The notes under the pieces: generated by a model
Seen by the model: only the letters and a program-made list of their open reading frames with translations
Told to the model about the DNA's origin: nothing
Databases searched by the model: none
Program-made: the position numbers and the translations under genes
Shown here: positions 1 to 8,702 of the stretch, in pieces
Position numbering within the stretch: position 1 is the stretch's first letter
Layout of the letters: every line of letters begins with the position of its first letter
From: Acidimicrobiia bacterium
Lineage (GTDB): Bacteria; Actinomycetota; Acidimicrobiia; Acidimicrobiales; CAIXPF01
Reading direction: 5' to 3'
Assembly (NCBI GenBank): GCA_947476745.1
Contig: CANJRG010000015.1
Location: 37,042 to 101,041 of the forward strand
Length of the DNA: 64,000 bases

Positions 1-1
1 T

Positions 2-97
2 CGGGTGGCGTCGTTCCGCACGACGGACATCGTCGCCGTACGACGCCTGTTCGACCTGCGTGCGGCGAACACCCCGCATCTCAGCGTGGTGGCCTGA
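2..97 (+). CDS. C-terminal fragment of an unidentified protein
   Basis: An open frame enters from the left edge and ends at TGA 95-97, giving the last 31 residues of a protein that finishes HLSVVA. Nearly all third codon positions are G or C, as in the clear genes here, which supports real coding. The fragment is too short to assign a family. The neighbour downstream is on the opposite strand, so the two genes converge. Confidence 0.5.
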   Translation, partial: RVASFRTTDIVAVRRLFDLRAANTPHLSVVA

Positions 98-404
98 CGA
101 TGTCGGCCGCGACGTGAATGGTGGCGGATGACGGCTCGGGTTCGACGGGCGGGGCACGCCATGCGCGCCGTGCAGGCGATGCAAGCCGCGGCGGACTCGG
201 CGGGGCCACGAGTGGACCCCTGCGTTGTTGGCATAATTACGGTTATGCATGGTAGGCCGGTAGGCCAGCCGTAGGGTCCGTCGGGTACATGCGGCCCCCG
301 TTGCCGTGGTGGATGGCGGGTTGGCTGCGCTGTGCCTGCCCGGCGTGCGCTCACCGAGCTCAACATCCCCGATCGCGACGACGAGGACTGAGTTCGGGCC
401 CGGC
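98..404. other. Intergenic stretch without a convincing gene
   Basis: About 300 bases lie between two convergent genes. A 46-codon frame starting with ATG near 118 has poor third-position GC, so I do not call it. The only structure I see is the AT-rich inverted repeat at 231-248. Confidence 0.5.
231..248. promoter_or_regulatory. AT-rich inverted repeat
   Basis: GCATAA and TTATGC form perfect 6-bp arms around TTACGG. It is an island of AT in very GC-rich DNA. It could be an operator or a remnant of a promoter, but no gene start lies just downstream on either strand. Confidence 0.3.
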
Positions 405-1460
405 TCAGGCCCGGCCGGGTGGTCGGCGGCTTCTCGGGTGAGCGTCGAGGTCGAAGCCCAGGAGTGCGGTTCGCCGGGCGTGGCTCTCGAGCCGGGCCCA
501 GTCGGCGACGGCCTCGTCGTCGGTGACGATGACGACCTGACGGCCCCCGCTGAGGCCGGCGAGGTAGTCGAGGACGAACGTCAGCAGCTCGTGGTCGATC
601 GTGGCCGGTGCGGCCACGATGTGCGGCCCACCGGCGGGGCGCGACCGAGGCGCCAGCGCGCACACGGCACGCACGATCTCGATCGGATCGACCGAGCTCA
701 CGCCGCCGGAGTCGGGCGAGCCGACCGCCGCCATGGCACCGATCCGGCCCTGGAGGCCGGCGGCGGCCTCGATCCGCGCTCGGTGGCATAACGCGGTATC
801 GACATCGACGGGACCGGCCAGCTGCCACCAGGTGGATTCTGCAGAGGCGGGCTCCCCGGTGGCCTCTGTCGTGCCGGAGTCGGTCGTCGGCCGTGGCTTG
901 CGTCGCAGCAGCCGACGGAGCCCGGTGGGCTGGGAATCGGCGTCGGTGGCGGCGCCGCCATGGTCAGAGTGCTCCCCCGGTTCCATCGGGGACCGCCCGA
1001 CGCTGCGTTCGGCTAGGGCCCGCTCCGCGAGATCCCACAGCGTCGTCTGGTCGATCCGGCAGAGATGGCGCACGGTGTCGGCGTCGGCGTACAGGGCGGC
1101 GAGGTCGCTCGCGCCCGGGTCGAACTCAAAAGCTGTCAGCGTGGCGAGCGGATGCTCCTCGCCGGATTCGAGCTCGATCAGCCGGTGTCGTGCGCCGAAC
1201 GGTCGGAACAGGACGAAGGAGGGGCCGTCGTCGACCGCGAACTCGACATGGGTGCCGTCGCCGCCGTTGAGCACGGCACGCAGTCGCCCCACGACCGTGT
1301 CGACGGATCCCACCGAGGACAGGACGACGTTGAGATCGGGCTGGAACTCGAGGGTGCGCGTCGGTTCCTGAGCCGCCAGGCTGACGCGTTCGAGCCGCCA
1401 GCCCGGGGCGTTGGTGCCGGGACTCTGAGCCCCGATGGAGGTTCGCTCTATGGCGACCAT
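405..1460 (-). CDS. Hypothetical protein, degenerate ATPase-like
   Basis: A 351-residue protein of unknown function. The N-terminus (about residues 10-50) runs like the first strand and P-loop of RecF/SMC-type ATPases, but where a G-x-x-G-x-G-K-S/T loop should be it reads LSSVGSVDTVV, so the lysine is absent. The centre (about 150-200) is a low-complexity linker rich in Arg, Thr, Ser and Pro. The C-terminus has GGRQVVIVTDDEAVADWA, which resembles the end of SMC-like ABC domains. The ATG at 1460 is preferred over the longer frame because AGAGAGGGA sits just upstream. It may be an inactive regulatory relative of an ATPase; family assignment is an inference. Confidence 0.6.
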   Translation of the reverse strand: MVAIERTSIGAQSPGTNAPGWRLERVSLAAQEPTRTLEFQPDLNVVLSSVGSVDTVVGRLRAVLNGGDGTHVEFAVDDGPSFVLFRPFGARHRLIELESGEEHPLATLTAFEFDPGASDLAALYADADTVRHLCRIDQTTLWDLAERALAERSVGRSPMEPGEHSDHGGAATDADSQPTGLRRLLRRKPRPTTDSGTTEATGEPASAESTWWQLAGPVDVDTALCHRARIEAAAGLQGRIGAMAAVGSPDSGGVSSVDPIEIVRAVCALAPRSRPAGGPHIVAAPATIDHELLTFVLDYLAGLSGGRQVVIVTDDEAVADWARLESHARRTALLGFDLDAHPRSRRPPGRA

Positions 1461-1758
1461 GCACGTTCCCTCTCTGTGGCGCCGGACGAGCTTACGCCTC
1501 GGCCATGGACCGTAGCGGCACCACCACTCGCTGCCACCCGCCGGCATGGCCACGACCGTGGGCCGAGCCGCCGTGGAGAGGGCCGGTACCTCGTCCCTGC
1601 GTGCAGCGATGCGGACCGAAGCCCGGTCCGTCGGACCGGCGGCTCAGGCCGGCACCGCCAGCACGACCAGCGGACCGGTGAAGTTGAGGTTGTTCTGGCG
1701 GAAGTAGGTGTTTCCGGCCGAGGAGGCCTCGGCGATCTCGTTCCCGCTTCCCCCGATG

Positions 1759-1794
1759 GGCCAGAACGGCCAGAACGGCCAGAACGGCCAGAAC
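1759..1794. repeat. 9-bp tandem repeat, four copies
   Basis: GGCCAGAAC occurs four times in a row without a mismatch. It lies inside the permease remnant and adds WPF tripeptides in the minus-strand frame, so it does not itself shift the frame. Confidence 0.9.
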
Positions 1795-2637
1795 AACGGG
1801 GCGAAGAACAGCATGGTGATGAACGCCACCCAGGCCAACGCGGTCCAACCGATGATGCGGTGGTGGCCCTTGAGGTGCCACGGGCCGACCACGAAGCCCG
1901 TGTTGGTGAGCCGCAGGTAGATCGGGATCGCGTAGGACAGGTACAGGCCGATGACACAGATGCCCGTCATGGCGAAGAACGCCGTCGAGTAGCGACCGGC
2001 GCCGGTGCCACGTACGTAGAGCGAGCGCGCCCCGACCTGGGCGGACAAGGCCACCCCGAGCCACACCGAGTTGGTCGGCGTGCGTGTCCTGGGGTTGAGG
2101 CGATGCCAGTAACGAGAACCCGGCAGGGCCCCGTCACGGCTGAAGGCGTAGATCATGCGGCTGTTCGCCGTCACCGACGCCAGACCGCAGAAAAACTGAC
2201 CTCCGAAGACGATGCCGGCATAGAGGCTGTCACCGTCGCCGCCGGCCTTGGGCCGCGTCGCGATCAGGGCGAGGTTGAGGATCAACCCGGCGATGGCCGG
2301 GATGTAGATCGAGCGCACGATGGCCTTGGGTGCTTCGGTGCGGGCGCCCCTGGTCTCCTCGCTCACGTGTGCGGAGGCATCGAACCCAGCGATGGTGTAC
2401 TGGGCGAGCAACAGCCCGAGGGCGAAGGCGCCGCTGATGCCCCGGGTGTTCGACGGCACGACGAACAGCACCACGGCGATGATCGTCACACCTGCGACGT
2501 AGCCGACGAAGATGGCCAGGCCGTAGTCGACGCTGGCGATGATCCCGATCTGGCCGACCAGGTTGAAATAGCCGGTGAACCACGCCCATCGGGCATGGTT
2601 GCGCCTCGCCAGCTTCGCCGACCAGTAGTACAGGCCA

Positions 2638-2675
2638 CCGGCGGTGGGATACGCCGCCGGCGGTGGGATACGCCG
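2638..2675. repeat. 19-bp perfect tandem duplication that breaks the permease
   Basis: Positions 2638-2656 and 2657-2675 are identical. Because 19 is not a multiple of three, the copy shifts the reading frame of the permease at its conserved AYPTAGG motif. Confidence 0.9.
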
Positions 2676-3024
2676 AGCAGATCGCCCCCATTCCCATACC
2701 GACCAGTAGGGCGAAGAATCCCACGATCACCCAACCGAGCGTGATGGCCATCGGTCCCCCGGTGACCAGGCCCAACCAGAAACTCGCCAGGCCGGCGAGG
2801 ATGGAGATGATCGAGAAGCTGATGGCGAAGTTGCTGAAGTGGCTCATCCCACGGTGCAACTCTTGGGCGTACCCGAGTGAGCGGAGGTGGTCTCGGTCCA
2901 CGCCGCGTTCGTCCCGGCGTTCGGCATCGCCCTCGTGGTCCATGGCGCCCGGCTCCGTTCTGCGGCCGAGGGTCACGGTGGCGGCGCTTCAGTCGGTCGC
3001 CAAGCCCATGTCTACCAGCCCGAC

Positions 3025-3056
3025 GGCCGGTCGGCTCCACGGCCGGTCGGCTCCAC
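3025..3056. repeat. 16-bp perfect tandem duplication
   Basis: GGCCGGTCGGCTCCAC is present twice, back to back, in the gap between the divergent permease and rsgA genes. It may lie in the promoter region of either gene. Confidence 0.8.
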
Positions 3057-3134
3057 GGCGCTACTGTGACGCCCGTCTAGCTCGATGTGGGCGGACCATG
3101 ACCGCTCTGAGTGCTCTGTGACCTACCAAGCCCG

Positions 3135-4322
3135 ATGATCCCGCCCCCCGATGGTGCCGCTGAGGCCCTGTGGCCCGGCTACGAGCAGTTCTGCCCCGAG
3201 CAGTGCTCAGTGGGTCGGCGGGTGGCACGGGTCGTGGTCGTGTCCCGCGGGTTCGACACGGTCCGCTACGCCGACGGCACCGAGGAGCTCACCGATCGCT
3301 CCACCACGGCCTTCCGGGTCGCCAAGTTCAGCAGCCCGCCGGCGGTGGGAGACGTGGTGGGCGTGACGCTCGACGGTTCGACACCGGCCATCGTGGCCAT
3401 CGCCCCCCGTCACGGAGTGATCGTGCGCCGCGATCCCGCCGACCGCATGAGCGCCCAGGTGGTCGCGGCCAACGTCGACTCGGTGTTCTGCGTGTTCGGC
3501 CTGGACCGCGAGCTACGGCCCCGGCGGGTCGAACGGGTGCTGGTGCTGGTGCACGAGGGCGGGGCTGAGCCGGTCGTGGTGCTCACCAAAGCTGATCTGC
3601 CCGACGGTGCGGAGCGTGTGCGAGCCGCCCGGGCGGTGGTCGAGGCAGCGGGGCCCGGTACGGCGGTGTGCGTGATCTCGAGCCTCAGCGGCGCCGGGCT
3701 CGACGAGTTGGGCCGGTACCTCGGGCCGGGTTCGACCGCGGCGCTGCTCGGCGAGTCCGGCGCAGGCAAGTCGTCGCTGGTCAACGCGCTCGTCGGCGGT
3801 GACGCTACGGAGGTCGGTGCGGTACGCGGCCGGGACCGCCGTGGCCGGCACACCACTACGGCCAGGCGGCTGTTCCTCGTGCCGACCGGGGGGGCTCTGA
3901 TCGACACTCCCGGGCTGCGGGCGCTCGGCCTGTGGGACGGCGCTGAAGGCGTTGACGAGGCCTTCCCGGACATCGCGGCCCTGGCCGTCCACTGCCGGTT
4001 CCGCGACTGTCGCCACGTCGACGAACCCGGCTGCGCGGTACGCAGTGCGGTGGTCTCCGGATCGTTGCCGGGCGCGCGGCGCGATGCCTACCGGGTCCTG
4101 CGGGCCGAAATGGACACGGTCGAGGCCAAGAAGGAGGCCGGACGACGCCTGCGCGGTGAGGGACGTCGCCCTCCCCTGCGACGGAACCGCCGCCGAGCCG
4201 GGGTCGACGACGACGAAGCCCAGGCCGAAACCACCCGCTACGCCGATGCCGCTTTCGAGGCCGAGGACGAGGTCGCAGTCGAGCGCGAGCCGGGCCCGGA
4301 GGCTGGGTCCGACGGGTACTGA
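3135..4322 (+). CDS. rsgA: Ribosome small subunit-dependent GTPase A
   Basis: A circularly permuted GTPase that helps mature the 30S ribosomal subunit. The order of motifs is diagnostic: an N-terminal OB-like domain, then G4 (TKAD, about residue 151), then the P-loop GESGAGKSS (about 206), the RGRDRRGRHTT switch, and G3 DTPG (about 256). A zinc knuckle C-x4-C-x-H-x5-C follows near 287-300 (CRFRDCRHVDEPGC). The tail is unusually long, basic and then strongly acidic. ATG 3135 is used; an in-frame GTG at 3111 is the alternative, and neither has a clear ribosome-binding site. Confidence 0.93.
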   Translation: MIPPPDGAAEALWPGYEQFCPEQCSVGRRVARVVVVSRGFDTVRYADGTEELTDRSTTAFRVAKFSSPPAVGDVVGVTLDGSTPAIVAIAPRHGVIVRRDPADRMSAQVVAANVDSVFCVFGLDRELRPRRVERVLVLVHEGGAEPVVVLTKADLPDGAERVRAARAVVEAAGPGTAVCVISSLSGAGLDELGRYLGPGSTAALLGESGAGKSSLVNALVGGDATEVGAVRGRDRRGRHTTTARRLFLVPTGGALIDTPGLRALGLWDGAEGVDEAFPDIAALAVHCRFRDCRHVDEPGCAVRSAVVSGSLPGARRDAYRVLRAEMDTVEAKKEAGRRLRGEGRRPPLRRNRRRAGVDDDEAQAETTRYADAAFEAEDEVAVEREPGPEAGSDGY

Positions 4323-4359
4323 GTGCCGGCGCTGGGTGCGGTCGGCCGGATGTAGGCCC

Positions 4360-4365
4360 TAGCCT
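4360..4365 (+). promoter_or_regulatory. Leaderless-type -10 hexamer for the J-domain gene
   Basis: TAGCCT ends 7 nt before GTG 4373, so transcription would begin at or next to the start codon. Confidence 0.5.
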
Positions 4366-4372
4366 CGACCCC

Positions 4373-5140
4373 GTGAGCGCCGAGACCGGGCACGCCGAGG
4401 CTGAGCCGGGACTCTACGCCCGCCTGGGGGTGGAGCCCGACGCCGACCTCGATGCGCTGCGGTCGGCCTATCGTTCCCTGGCACGCCGGCTGCACCCCGA
4501 TGTCCAGAACGGCGACGGTCCCGACACGCAGCTGGCCATGGCCGCGGTGAACGAGGCGTGGGAGGTGCTGTCGGACCCGCTCCGCCGTGAGCGCTACGAC
4601 CTCGAGCGGCGGCGCCGGTTACGGGAGGCTGAGGCCGCGGCCCGCGCCCGATCCGCCCGCGGACCGGCGCCGGTCCTGCGGCCCGAGCAACCGGCGGCGG
4701 TCCGCTTCGTCGTGACCCGTAAGGATGCCTGGCTCGCGGGGATGGCCATGCGCATCCGCTTCCTGGCCGGCTACGCGGGACGCAGCGCGGCGCAGGCCAT
4801 GCTGTTGCGTCACCCCGGCACCGCCCGTGACACCTGGGAGGCTCTCGTTCCGCTGATCTGTGGGCTGCTCGTGCTCGACGTGGGCGAACGGATCCGTTCG
4901 GCCCGCGCCGCTGGGGCCGCGCCGCTCGACCTGGCCAACGCAGCCTCGTTGATCGGCCTGCACGTCTACGGCGAGCAGCTCGTCGCCGGCGGTGCCGGCC
5001 TGGGGTGGGACGACCGGCTGCGCCACGCCGAGATGGTCGATCGCATGTACGAGACCCTGGCCTACGAACTGCCCCGCGAGCTGGTCCAGGCGCTCGGCAG
5101 CTCGCCCCGAGTCGTGCGGCGGCTGAAAAGTCGTCGCTGA
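4373..5140 (+). CDS. J-domain protein
   Basis: A 255-residue protein whose first 75 residues form a DnaJ J-domain: LYARLGVEPDADLDALRSAY, the HPD motif at 41-43, and a final helix reading LSDPLRRERYDLE. J-domains stimulate the ATPase of Hsp70 proteins. There is no Gly/Phe region or zinc-finger domain, so it is not a full DnaJ; the rest (about 100-255) is an unassigned, mostly helical region. It follows rsgA on the same strand but probably has its own promoter, given the TAGCCT hexamer just before the GTG. Confidence 0.85.
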   Translation: MSAETGHAEAEPGLYARLGVEPDADLDALRSAYRSLARRLHPDVQNGDGPDTQLAMAAVNEAWEVLSDPLRRERYDLERRRRLREAEAAARARSARGPAPVLRPEQPAAVRFVVTRKDAWLAGMAMRIRFLAGYAGRSAAQAMLLRHPGTARDTWEALVPLICGLLVLDVGERIRSARAAGAAPLDLANAASLIGLHVYGEQLVAGGAGLGWDDRLRHAEMVDRMYETLAYELPRELVQALGSSPRVVRRLKSRR

Positions 5141-5302
5141 GCGCGGTCGAGCGGGCTCCCAGCAACGGCAGGATCGCCCGGCCCGGTTGGCTCCGCAGCC
5201 CGGCCTGAACCGGTTGGGCCGGCGCCGGCGCCGGTCACGTTGCGTCCCGGCCACCGGCGCAGGGCATCGCCTTGGTCGGTCGGTTGATGCCAAGCTGGAC
5301 CC

Positions 5303-6325
5303 ATGACGAGTGCAGCCGACCAGCGCGGCCCGAGCGACGAGGATCTGCGGGGGATGCTCCGAACGATGATCGCGGCGCGCATCTACTCGACCCGGTGCTT
5401 CAACCTGCAGCGACAAGGTCGTCTGGGCACCATGGCCCCGGTGGACGGGAACGAGGCCGTCGTGGTCGGTACCACCTACGCCCTGCAGCCCGAACACGAC
5501 TGGATCTTCCCCCAGTACCGCGAGCAGTACGCGCTCGGGCGCTACGGCGACGAGGTGATCCGCCGCCACGCCCTCTACCTCGCCGGCCATCCCGAGGGCA
5601 GCAACTACCCCGCCGGGCTGAACGTGTTCCCCTGCCAGATCTCCCTCGCCGCGCAGGTTCCCCATGCCGTGGGCATGGCCTGGGGTCTGATGCGCCAGGG
5701 CCTGGCCGGCGTGGCGGTGGCCTTCTTCGGCGACGGGGCGAGCTCGGAGGGCGACTTCTACGAGGCCGCGAACTTCGCCGCCGTCATCAAGGCGCCGGTG
5801 GTGTTCATGCTGGTCAACAACGGTTGGGCCATCTCGACCCCGACCTCGATGCAGACCGCGGCGGTCACCTTCGCCGACAAGGCGGCGGCGTTCGGGATGC
5901 CGGGGGTGCGCGTCGACGGCTGCGACCCGATCGCGGTGTGGGAGGTGGTGACCGCGGCCCGGGCGCGGGCCGTGGCAGGTGAGGGGCCAACTCTCATCGA
6001 GGCGGTGACGCATCGGCTGGGCCATCACACGACGGCCGACGACCCGACGCGGTACATCCCCGTCGAACAGCTCGCTGCGGCGCGTGCCGCGGACCCGGTG
6101 CCGACCTTTGCCGCGCAGTTGCGCAGCGTCGGGCTGTGGGACGACGAGCTGCAGGCCGATGCCGAGGCGGCGGCCAACGCCGTCATCGACGACGCCGTCG
6201 ACCAGGCGCTGGCCCGACCACTGGCCCCGGACGCGTTCTTCGACCACGTGTTCGCGCAGCCCACGCCGCGGATGCGCCGGCAACGTGCGCAACTGCTCGA
6301 GCTGGAGGCGGAGGGACGGTCATGA
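5303..6325 (+). CDS. 2-oxoacid dehydrogenase E1 component, alpha subunit
   Basis: Thiamine-diphosphate-dependent subunit that, with the beta subunit encoded next, decarboxylates pyruvate or a branched-chain 2-oxoacid. The ThDP/Mg motif starts GDGASSEGDFYEAANFA near residue 150 and ends at VNN; FPQYREQYALGRYG near 70 matches the E1-alpha fold. At 340 residues it has normal length. First gene of a four-gene operon E1a-E1b-E2-E3. A CAAGCT hexamer 6 nt upstream of the ATG could be a weak leaderless -10. Sequence alone does not separate pyruvate dehydrogenase from branched-chain dehydrogenase. Confidence 0.92.
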   Translation: MTSAADQRGPSDEDLRGMLRTMIAARIYSTRCFNLQRQGRLGTMAPVDGNEAVVVGTTYALQPEHDWIFPQYREQYALGRYGDEVIRRHALYLAGHPEGSNYPAGLNVFPCQISLAAQVPHAVGMAWGLMRQGLAGVAVAFFGDGASSEGDFYEAANFAAVIKAPVVFMLVNNGWAISTPTSMQTAAVTFADKAAAFGMPGVRVDGCDPIAVWEVVTAARARAVAGEGPTLIEAVTHRLGHHTTADDPTRYIPVEQLAAARAADPVPTFAAQLRSVGLWDDELQADAEAAANAVIDDAVDQALARPLAPDAFFDHVFAQPTPRMRRQRAQLLELEAEGRS

Positions 6326-7308
6326 CGGTGCGGACGATGATCGAGGCCATCAACCTGACCCTGGCCCGCGAGATGGCACGTGACGACCGGGTGATCGTCT
6401 TCGGCGAGGACGTCGGGGTGAACGGCGGCGTGTTCCGGGCCACCGACGGGCTGATCGACCGTTTCGGCCGAGACCGGGTGGTCGACACTCCCCTGGCCGA
6501 GGCGCTCATCCTGGGCACGGCGGTCGGTCTGGCGGCGGCGGGGATGGTGCCGGTTCCCGAGATCCAGTTCCTCGGCTTCTCCTACCAGGGCTTCCATCAG
6601 CTGGCCGGGCAGATCGCCCGGCTGCGGTACCGCTCCAACGGCCGCTTTGACGCGCCGATCACCATCCGGGCCCCCTTCGGCGGTGGTGTCCGTACGCCGG
6701 AACTGCACTCTGAGGCCATCGAGGGGCAGCTCGCGAACATCCCCGGCCTCAAGGTCGTGATGCCGTCAGGAGCGCGCAACGCCGCGGGGCTGTTGGCGGC
6801 GGCGATCCGTGACCCGGACCCGGTGCTGTTCCTCGAGCCGCTGCGGGGCTATCGCTCGCTGCGTGACGACCTGCCCGACGACCTGGACCTCGTCGAGCCA
6901 ATCGGACGGGCCGAGTTGGTCCGCGACGGCGAGGACGTGGTGATCGTCGCCTGGTCCTACCAGGTCGAGGTCGCCCGACGGGCCGCGAAGGAACTCGCCG
7001 AGGACGGCATCTCGGTGGCGGTGCTCGACCTGCGCAGCCTGGTTCCGCTCGACATCGACAGCCTGGCTGCGGTGGTGAGCCGATGTGGGCGGGTGGTGGT
7101 CGCCGAGGAGGCACCGCAGACGGCAGGGTTCGGCGGCGAGGTGGTCGCCACCATCGTCGAGCACTGCTTCTATGACCTCGTGGCACCACCGGAGCGGGTG
7201 TCGGGCTACGACGTACCGTTCCCGATGGCCCAGCTCGAGGACCGTTACGTGCCCTCGGTCGGGCGGGTCGTGGCCGGATGCCGCCGGGTGCTGGAGGTGG
7301 CGCCGTGA
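6322..7308 (+). CDS. 2-oxoacid dehydrogenase E1 component, beta subunit
   Basis: A 328-residue partner of the E1 alpha subunit. It shows FGEDVGVNGGVFRATDGL near residue 30, the DTPLAE element, and the C-terminal transketolase-type domain with the VVVAEEAPQTAGFGGEV stretch. The ATG at 6322 overlaps the alpha-subunit stop by ATGA, and GGAGGCGGAGGG precedes it, so the two subunits are translationally coupled, as suits a heterotetramer. Confidence 0.93.
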   Translation: MTVRTMIEAINLTLAREMARDDRVIVFGEDVGVNGGVFRATDGLIDRFGRDRVVDTPLAEALILGTAVGLAAAGMVPVPEIQFLGFSYQGFHQLAGQIARLRYRSNGRFDAPITIRAPFGGGVRTPELHSEAIEGQLANIPGLKVVMPSGARNAAGLLAAAIRDPDPVLFLEPLRGYRSLRDDLPDDLDLVEPIGRAELVRDGEDVVIVAWSYQVEVARRAAKELAEDGISVAVLDLRSLVPLDIDSLAAVVSRCGRVVVAEEAPQTAGFGGEVVATIVEHCFYDLVAPPERVSGYDVPFPMAQLEDRYVPSVGRVVAGCRRVLEVAP

Positions 7309-8699
7309 CCCTCCGTTTCGCCCTGCCCGATGTCGGTGAGGGCCTGCACGAGGCGGAGATCGTGCGTTGGCTCGTCGGCCCCGGTGACCGGGTCACCCGG
7401 GATCAGCCGCTGGTGGAGATCCTCACCGACAAGGCCCAGGTTGAGTTGCCCTCCCCCGCTGCGGGGACCATCAGGCTGGTCACCGTACCTGAGGGTACGA
7501 TCGTACCGGTCGGTACGGTGCTGGTGGAGATCGACCCGATCGGGTCGGCCGTGATCACTGCGGTGCCGGTCGCGGCCGCTCCCTTGTCGGCCGCAACCGC
7601 CTCGGAGGACCACAGTGCCCCGGTGGTCGCGATCGGTGGTGCCGGTAACGGTGCCCGTCCAAAGGCGTCGCCTTCGACCCGTCGTCACGCGGCGCAGTTG
7701 GGGGTCGACCTGCGGGCCGTCCACGGCAGCGGTCCGGGTGGCCGGATCCTGCGTGGCGATGTCGACGCGGTCACCTCGCCGATGTCGGACGTCGCCGCGG
7801 ACGTCGCCTCGCCGCCCGGCGGGCAGGGCCGGGCCGACCTCGCCGGAACCCACACCCGGGCGGCCGCTGCGCTGGCGTCGGGCACCCATGGCTTGTCGGG
7901 CTCGCCCGGGTTGTCGGGGCCGTCGGGCTCATCGGGGATGTCGGAGCCGCCCCGCCCACGGCTCGCCCCGACCCTCGGCCAGCACCCGGTCGGTACCCAC
8001 CCACTGCGCGGCATCCGACGGCTCACCGCCGCGGCGATGACCCAGAGCTGGAGCACGATCCCCCACATCACGGGCATGGACGAGGTCGATGCCACCGCTC
8101 TGCTCGACGCCCGCACCCGGCTGCGGCGAACGCTGACCGAGCGGGGGGACAGCACTGCGGCGGCGGCGCTGACGCCGTTGGTGCTGCTGGCTGCGGCGGT
8201 GGCCCGCACCCTGCGGCGCTTCCCCCTGGTGAACGCCGCAGTGAGTGTCGACGGCACCTCCGTCACGGTGTACGACGAGGTGAACCTCGGTATCGCGGTG
8301 GCAACCCCGGACGGGCTCATCGTGCCGGTGATCCGCCACGCCGATCGGCTCGACCTCGTTGCCCTGGCCACGGCGATGGCCGCTGCCGCTGCCGCGGCGC
8401 GCGACCGCACGATCGGGGCCGAGGCTTTGAGCGGCGGTACGTTCACCATCACCAACTACGGAGCGCTCGGCGGGAGGTTCGCCACACCGCTGATCCTGCC
8501 CGGGCAGGCCGGGATCATGGGCTTCGGGGCCATGCGGGAACGCCCGGTCGTACTTGACGGTACGGTTGTGGCCCGTCGGACCTTGCCGGTGGTGTTCTCC
8601 GCCGACCACCGAATCATCGACGGCGACCTGTCTGTGGCGTTCCAAGAAGCGGTACTGGCCGCGGTGACCGATCCCCTGACCCTGCTGCTCGGGGTCTGA
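7305..8699 (+). CDS. Dihydrolipoamide acyltransferase, E2 component
   Basis: Core acyltransferase of the complex, 464 residues. An N-terminal lipoyl domain carries the lipoylated lysine in EILTDKAQVE (about residue 43). A peripheral E1/E3-binding domain follows (STRRHAAQLGVDLRAVHGSG, about 125-160). A flexible linker near 185-215 is built of Gly-Leu-Ser-Gly-like repeats, and the catalytic domain ends with the SADHRIIDGDLS motif containing the active-site His. GTG 7305 overlaps the E1-beta stop (GTGA). One lipoyl domain is typical for branched-chain or Gram-positive-type E2 proteins. Confidence 0.92.
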   Translation: MTLRFALPDVGEGLHEAEIVRWLVGPGDRVTRDQPLVEILTDKAQVELPSPAAGTIRLVTVPEGTIVPVGTVLVEIDPIGSAVITAVPVAAAPLSAATASEDHSAPVVAIGGAGNGARPKASPSTRRHAAQLGVDLRAVHGSGPGGRILRGDVDAVTSPMSDVAADVASPPGGQGRADLAGTHTRAAAALASGTHGLSGSPGLSGPSGSSGMSEPPRPRLAPTLGQHPVGTHPLRGIRRLTAAAMTQSWSTIPHITGMDEVDATALLDARTRLRRTLTERGDSTAAAALTPLVLLAAAVARTLRRFPLVNAAVSVDGTSVTVYDEVNLGIAVATPDGLIVPVIRHADRLDLVALATAMAAAAAAARDRTIGAEALSGGTFTITNYGALGGRFATPLILPGQAGIMGFGAMRERPVVLDGTVVARRTLPVVFSADHRIIDGDLSVAFQEAVLAAVTDPLTLLLGV

Positions 8700-8702
8700 G
8701 CG

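Larger units (their letters stand above)
1644..2943 (-). pseudogene. Amino-acid permease of the APC family, frameshifted
   Basis: Two minus-strand frames together encode one APC-superfamily permease. The first holds the family N-terminus (LGYAQEL, then FSNFAISFSIISILAG) down to AYPTAGG; the second resumes after it with TIIAVVLFVVPSNTRG and the later membrane helices, including GLYLSYAIPIYLRL. A perfect 19-bp tandem duplication at 2638-2675 breaks the frame. Removing one copy restores AYPTAGGLYYWSAKLA and then a continuous helix region, giving about 426 residues. The C-terminus is short for the family and carries a WPF tripeptide expansion. Start taken at ATG 2943; a GTG at 2976 is possible. 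Either a real recent inactivation or an assembly error. Confidence 0.8.

Noticed and set aside
118..258. Short ORF of 46 codons in the left gap
   Set aside because: Poor third-position GC, no ribosome-binding site and no recognisable domain.
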